Assembly: GCF_021869535.1 (NCBI RefSeq)
Contig: NW_026262659.1
Coordinates: 1,054,001-1,118,000 of the forward strand
DNA: 64,000 nt
From: Mytilus californianus
Taxonomy: Eukaryota > Mollusca > Bivalvia > Mytilida > Mytilidae
Reading direction: 5' to 3'
Shown: one piece after another, positions 58,001-64,000 of the stretch
How the letters are laid out: every line of letters starts with the position of its first letter
How positions within the stretch are numbered: position 1 is the stretch's first letter
The notes under the pieces: generated by a model
The model's input: only the letters and a program-made list of their open reading frames with translations
The model's database searches: none
Told to the model about the DNA's origin: nothing
Made by a program: the position numbers and the translations under genes

Positions 58001-58540
58001 TCTTATAAAACAATGAAAACAGAATAAGTTTTATTTTACAGATAGCGATGTATAGTTTGGTATTGTTTTATAAAGCAATGAAATCAGACCTAGTTTTATT
58101 TTCCAGATAGCGATGTATAGTTTGGTATTGTTTTATAAAGCAATGAAAACAGAATACGTTTGATTTTCCAGATAGCTATATATAGTTTGGTGTTGTTTTA
58201 TAAAGCAATGAAGACAGAATCAGTTTTATTTTCCACATACCGATGTATAGTTTGGTATTGTTTTATAAAGCAATGAAAACAGAATAAGTTTTATTTTCCA
58301 GATAGCTATGTATAGTTTGATATTGTCTTATAAAGCAATGAAAACAGAATAAGTTTTATTTTCCAGATAGATATGTATAGTTTGGTTTTGTTTTATGAAG
58401 CAATGAAAACAGAATAAGTTTTATTTTCCAGATAGCGATGTATAGTTTGGTATTGTTTTAAAAAGCAATGAAAACAGAATAAGTTTTATTTTTCAGATAG
58501 CTATGTATAGTTTGGTATTGTTTTATAAAGCAATGAAAAC
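55027..58540 (+). repeat. About 1.757-kb tandem block, two copies inside the minisatellite
   Basis: CATAACAAG recurs at 55027, 56784 and 58540 (1,757 and 1,756 bp, 27 monomers). The CACATACCGATG variant keeps the same spacing (about 54721, 56477, 58234). The TTATTGTACAG variant repeats at 56149 and 57906. The same block appears once, incompletely, near 49.6-51.36 kb. Confidence 0.8.
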
Positions 58541-61500
58541 ATAACAAGTTTTATTTTCCAGATAGCTATGTATAGTTTGGTATTGTTTTATACAGTAATG
58601 AAAACAGAATAAGTTTAATTTTCCAGATAGCGATGTATAGTTTGCTATTGTTTTATAAAACAATGAAAACAGAATAAGTTTTATTTTCCAGATAGCGATG
58701 AATAGTTTGGTATAGTTTTATAAAGAAATGAAAACAGAATAAGTTTTTTTTTTCCAGATAGATCTGTATAGTTTGGTTTTGTTTTATAAAGCAATGAAAT
58801 CAGACCTAGTTTTATTTTCCAGATAGCGATGTATAGTTCGGTATTGTTTTATAAAATAATGAATACAGAATAAGTTAAATTTTCTAGATAGCGATGTATA
58901 GTTTAGGTTGTTTTATAAAGCAATGAAAACAGAATACGTTTTATTTTCCAGATAGCTATGTATAGTTTGGTGTTGTTTTATAAAGCAATGAAATCAGACC
59001 TAGTTTTATTTTCCAGATAGCGATGTCTAGTTTGGTATTGTTTTATAAAGCAATGAAATCAGACCTAGTTTTATTTTCAAGATAGCGATGTATAGTTTGG
59101 TATTGTTTTATAAAGCAATGAAATCAGACCTGGTTTTATTTTCCAGATAGCGATGTATAGTTTGGTATTGTTTTATAAAGCAATGAAAACAGAATACGTT
59201 TTATTTTCCAGATAGCGATGTATAGTTTGGTATTGTTTTATAAAGCAATGAAAACAGAATAAGTTTTATTTTCCAGATAGCGATGTATAGTTTGATATTG
59301 TCTTATAAAACAATGAAAACAGAATACGTTTTATTTTCCAGATAGCTATGTATAGTTTGGTATTGTTTTATAAAGCAATGAAAACAGAATAAGTTTTATT
59401 TTTACAGATATCTATGTATAGTTTGGTATTGTTTTATAAAGTAATGAAAACAGAATAAGTTTTATTTTCCAGATAGCGATGTATAGTTTGGTATTGTTTT
59501 ATAAAGCAATGAAATCAGACCTAGTTTTATTTTCCAGATAGCTATGTATAGTTTGGTATTGTTTTATAAAGCAATGAAAACAGAATAAGTTTTATTTTCC
59601 AGATAGCTATGTATAGTTTGGTATTGTTTTATAAAGCAATGAAAACAGAATAAGTTTTATTTTTACAGATATCTATGTATAGTTTGGTATTGTTTTATAA
59701 AGTAATGAAAACAGAATAATTTTTATTTTCCAGATAGCGATGTATAGTTTGGCATTGTTTTATAAAGCAATGAAATCAGACCTAGTTTTATTTTCCAGAT
59801 AGCTATGTATAGTTTGGTATTGTTTTATAAAGCAATGAAAACAGAATACGTTTTATTTTCCAGATAGCTATGTATAGTTTGGTATTGTTTTATAAAGCAA
59901 TGAAAACAGAATAAGTTTTATTTTTACAGATATCTATGTATAGTTTGGTATTGTTTTATAAAGTAATGAAAACAGAATAAGTTTTAATTTCCAGATAGCG
60001 ATGTATAGTTTGGTATTGTTTTATAAAGCAATGAAATCAGACCTAGTTTTATTTTCCAGATAGCTATGTATAGTGTGGTATTGTTTTATAAAGCAATGAA
60101 AACAGAATAAGTTTTATTTTCCAGATAGCTATGTATAGTTTGGTATTGTTTTATAAAGCAATGAAAACAGAATAAGTTTTATTTTCCAGATAGCTATGTA
60201 TAGTTTGGTATTGTTTTATAAAGCAATGAAAACAGAATAAGTTTTATTTTTCAGATAGCTATGTATAGTTTGGTATTGTTTTATAAAGCAATGAAAACGG
60301 AATACGTTTTATATAGTTTGGTATTGTTTTATAAAGCAATGAAAAAACAGAATAAGTTTTATTTTCCAGATAGCGATGTATAGTTTGGTATTGTTTTATA
60401 AAGCAATGAAAACAGATTAAGTTTTATTTTTCAGATAGCTATGTATAGTTTGGTATTGTTTTATAAAGCAATGAAAACGGAATACGTTTTATTTTCCAGA
60501 TAGCGATATATAGTTTGGTATTGTTTTATAAAGCAATTAAAACAGAATAAGTTTTATTTTCCAGATAGCGAAGTATAGTTTGATATTGTTTTATAAAGCA
60601 ATGAAAACGGAATATGTTTTTTTTAAAGATAGCGATGTATAGTTTGGTTTTGTTTTATAAAACAATGAAAACAGAATAAGTTTTAATTTCCAGATAGCGA
60701 TGTATAGTTTGGTATTGTTTTATAAAGCAATGAAAACAGAATAAGTTTTATTTTCCAGATAGCGATGTATAGTTTGATATTGTTTTATAAAACAATGAAA
60801 ACAGAATAAGTTTAATTTTCCCGATAGCGATGCATAGTTTGGTTTTGTTTTATAAAGCAATGAAAACGGAATAAGTTTTATTTTCCAGATATATATGTAT
60901 AGTTTGGTATTGTTTTATAAAGCAATGAAAACAGAATACGTTTTATTTTTCAGATAGCTATGTATAGTTTGGTTTTGTTTTATAAAGCAATGAAAACAGA
61001 ATAAGTTTAATTTTCCAGATAGCGATGTATAGTTTGGTATTGTTTTATAAAGCAATGAAAACGGAATAAGTTTTCTTTTCCAGATAGCGATGTATAGTTT
61101 GGTATTGTTTTATAAAACAATGAAAACAGAATAAGTTTAATTTTCCAGATAGCGATGTATAGTTTGGTATTGTTTTATAAAGCAATGAAAACAGAATAAG
61201 TTTTATTTTCCAGATAGTGATGTATAGTTTGGTATTGTTTATAAAGCAATGAAAACAGAATAAGTTTTATTTTCCAGATAGCTATGTATAGTTTGGTATT
61301 GTTTTATAAAGCAATGAAAACAGAATACGTTTTATTTTCCAGATAGCGATGTATAGTTTGGTATTGTTTTATAAAGCAAAGAAAACAGATTAAGTTTTAT
61401 TTTTCAGATAGCTATGTATAGTTTGGTATTGTTTTATAAAGCAATGAAAACGGAATACGTTTTATTTTCCAGATAGCGATGTACAGTTTGATATTGTCTT

Positions 61501-63417
61501 ATAAAGCAATGAAATCAGAATAAGTTTTATTTTCCAGATAGCGATGTATAGTTTGGTATTGTTTTATAAAGCAATGAAAACAGAATAAGTTTTATTTTCC
61601 AGATAGCTATGTATAGTTTGGTATTGTTTTATAAAGCAATGAAAACAGAATACGTTTTATTTTCCAGATAGCGATGTATAGTTTGGTATTGTTTTATAAA
61701 GCAATGAAAACAGATTAATTTTTATTTTTCAGATAGCTATGTATAGTTTGGTATTGTTTTATAAAGCAATGAAAACGGAATACGTTTTATTTTCCAGATA
61801 GCGATATATAGTTTGGTATTGTTTTATAAAGCAATTAAAACAGAATAAGTTTTATTTTCCAGATAGCGAAGTATAGTTTGATATTGTTTTATAAAGCAAT
61901 GAAAACGGAATATGTTTTTTTTAAAGATAGCGATGTATAGTTTGGTTTTGTTTTATAAAACAATGAAAACAGAATAAGTTTTAATTTCCAGATAGCGATG
62001 TATAGTTTGGTATTGTTTTATAAAACAATGAAAACAGAATAAGTTTTATTTTCCAGATAGCGATGTATAGTTTGATATTGTTTTATAAAACAATGAAAAC
62101 AGAATAAGTTTAATTTTCCCGATAGCGATGCATAGTTTGGTATTGTTTTATAAAGCAATGAAAACGGAATAAGTTTTATTTTACAGATATCTATGTATAG
62201 TTTGGTATTGTTTTATAAAGCAATGAAAACAGAATACGTTTTATTTTTCAGATAGCTATGTATAGTTTTGTTTTGTTTTATAAAGCAATGAAAACAGAAT
62301 AAGTTTTATTTTCCAGAAAGCGATGTATAGTTTGGTATTGTTTTATAAAGCAATGAAAACAGAATAAGTTTTATTTTCTAGATAGCTATGTATAGTTTGG
62401 TATTGTCTTATAAAGCAACGAAAACAGAATAAGTTTTATTTTCCAGATAGCTATGTATAGTTTGGTTTTGTTTTATAAAGCAATGAAAACGGAATAAGTT
62501 TTATTTTCCAGATAGCGATGTATAGTTTGGTATTGTTTTATAAAGCAATGAAAACAGAATAAGTTTTATTTTCCAGATAGCGATGTTTAGTTTGGTTTTG
62601 TTTTATAAAGCAATGAAATCAGACCTAGTTTTATTTTCCAGATAGCTATGTATAGTTTGGTATTGTTTTATAAAGCAATGAAAACAGAATACGTTTTATT
62701 TTACAGATAGCTATGTATAGTTTGGTATTGTTTTATAAAGTAATGAAAACAGAATAAGTTTTATTTTCCAGATAGCGATGTATAGTTTGGTATTGTTTTA
62801 TAAAGCAATGAAAACAGAATACGTTTTATTTTCCAGATAGCGATGTATAGTTTGGTATTGTTTTATAAAGCAATGGAAACAGAATACGTTTTATTTTTCA
62901 GATAGCGATGTATAGTTTGGTATTGTTTTATAAAGCAATGAAAACAGAATACGTTTTATTTTCCAGATAGCGATGTATAGTTTGGTTTTGTTTTATAAAG
63001 CAATGAAAACAGAATAAGTTTTATTTTACAGATAGCGATGTATAGTTTGGTTTTGTTTTATAAAGCAATGAAAACAGAATAAGTTTTATTTTCCAGATAG
63101 CTATGTATAGTTTGGTATTGTTTTATAAAGCAATGAAAACAGAATACGTTTTATTTTACAGATAGCGATGTATAGTTTGGTATTGTTTTATAAAGCAATG
63201 AAAACAGAATACGTTTTATTTTTCAGATAGCGATGTATAGTTTGGTATTGTTTTATAAAGCAATGAAAACAGAATAAGTTTTATTTTCCAGATAGCTATG
63301 TATAGTTTGGTATTGTTTTATAAAGCAATGAAAACAGAATACGTTTTATTTTACAGATAGCGATGTATAGTTTGGTTTTGTTTTATAAAGCAATGAAAAC
63401 AGAATAAGTTTTATTTT

Positions 63418-64000
<583 letters not shown>

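Overview
The window is AT-rich eukaryotic DNA, almost certainly from a marine mussel (Mytilus or a close relative). I recognise several interspersed repeats that saturate Mytilus genomes, including modules with the words TTGTCTCATTGGCACTCATA, GACAACCACTGAATTACAG and GGTTTAGCTAGCTATAA. There are no bacterial or phage features, no tRNA or rRNA gene, and no convincing intact host protein gene. Nearly everything identifiable is transposable element, satellite DNA or gene debris.

Layout. 1-2150: a terminal-inverted-repeat element whose ends carry many copies of an ACGTGTCC word. It contains a mussel interspersed repeat and the 3' end of a non-LTR retrotransposon. 2150-16600: a graveyard of dispersed repeats plus one frameshifted ankyrin-repeat fragment on the minus strand (about 10.74-11.28 kb). 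16600-18340: remnants of retroelement endonuclease and reverse transcriptase (RT) interrupted by a near-perfect foldback element. 18600-19400: two decayed Penelope-like 3' ends.

19800-37365 is the most interesting part. One old RT reading frame is split at a (TA)n stretch by about 16.4 kb of inserted DNA. The insert has two parts. The first is a 3.6 kb tandem array of 473/538-bp monomers (1,011-bp dimer), each carrying a complete hammerhead ribozyme motif, so it looks like an animal retrozyme. The second is a Penelope-like element (PLE) cluster: a truncated inverted copy, a truncated forward copy, then three full units in exact 3,250-bp head-to-tail register, each with an intact 919-aa RT plus GIY-YIG endonuclease ORF. 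The most economical reading is that the PLE machinery placed, or helped to place, both arrays in the same TA-rich target.

37400-42020: mostly unrecognised DNA with a PLE 3' end bearing a canonical hammerhead motif (39.06 kb, minus strand) and a second foldback element (41.2 kb). 42020-63923: about 337 tandem copies of a 65-bp minisatellite with nested higher-order periods (455 bp, about 1.3 kb, 1.757 kb, 5.12 kb). The last 75 bases are outside the array.

All ribozyme calls come from reading the core motif and pairing by eye. Family names for the dispersed repeats rest on recognition, without a database search.
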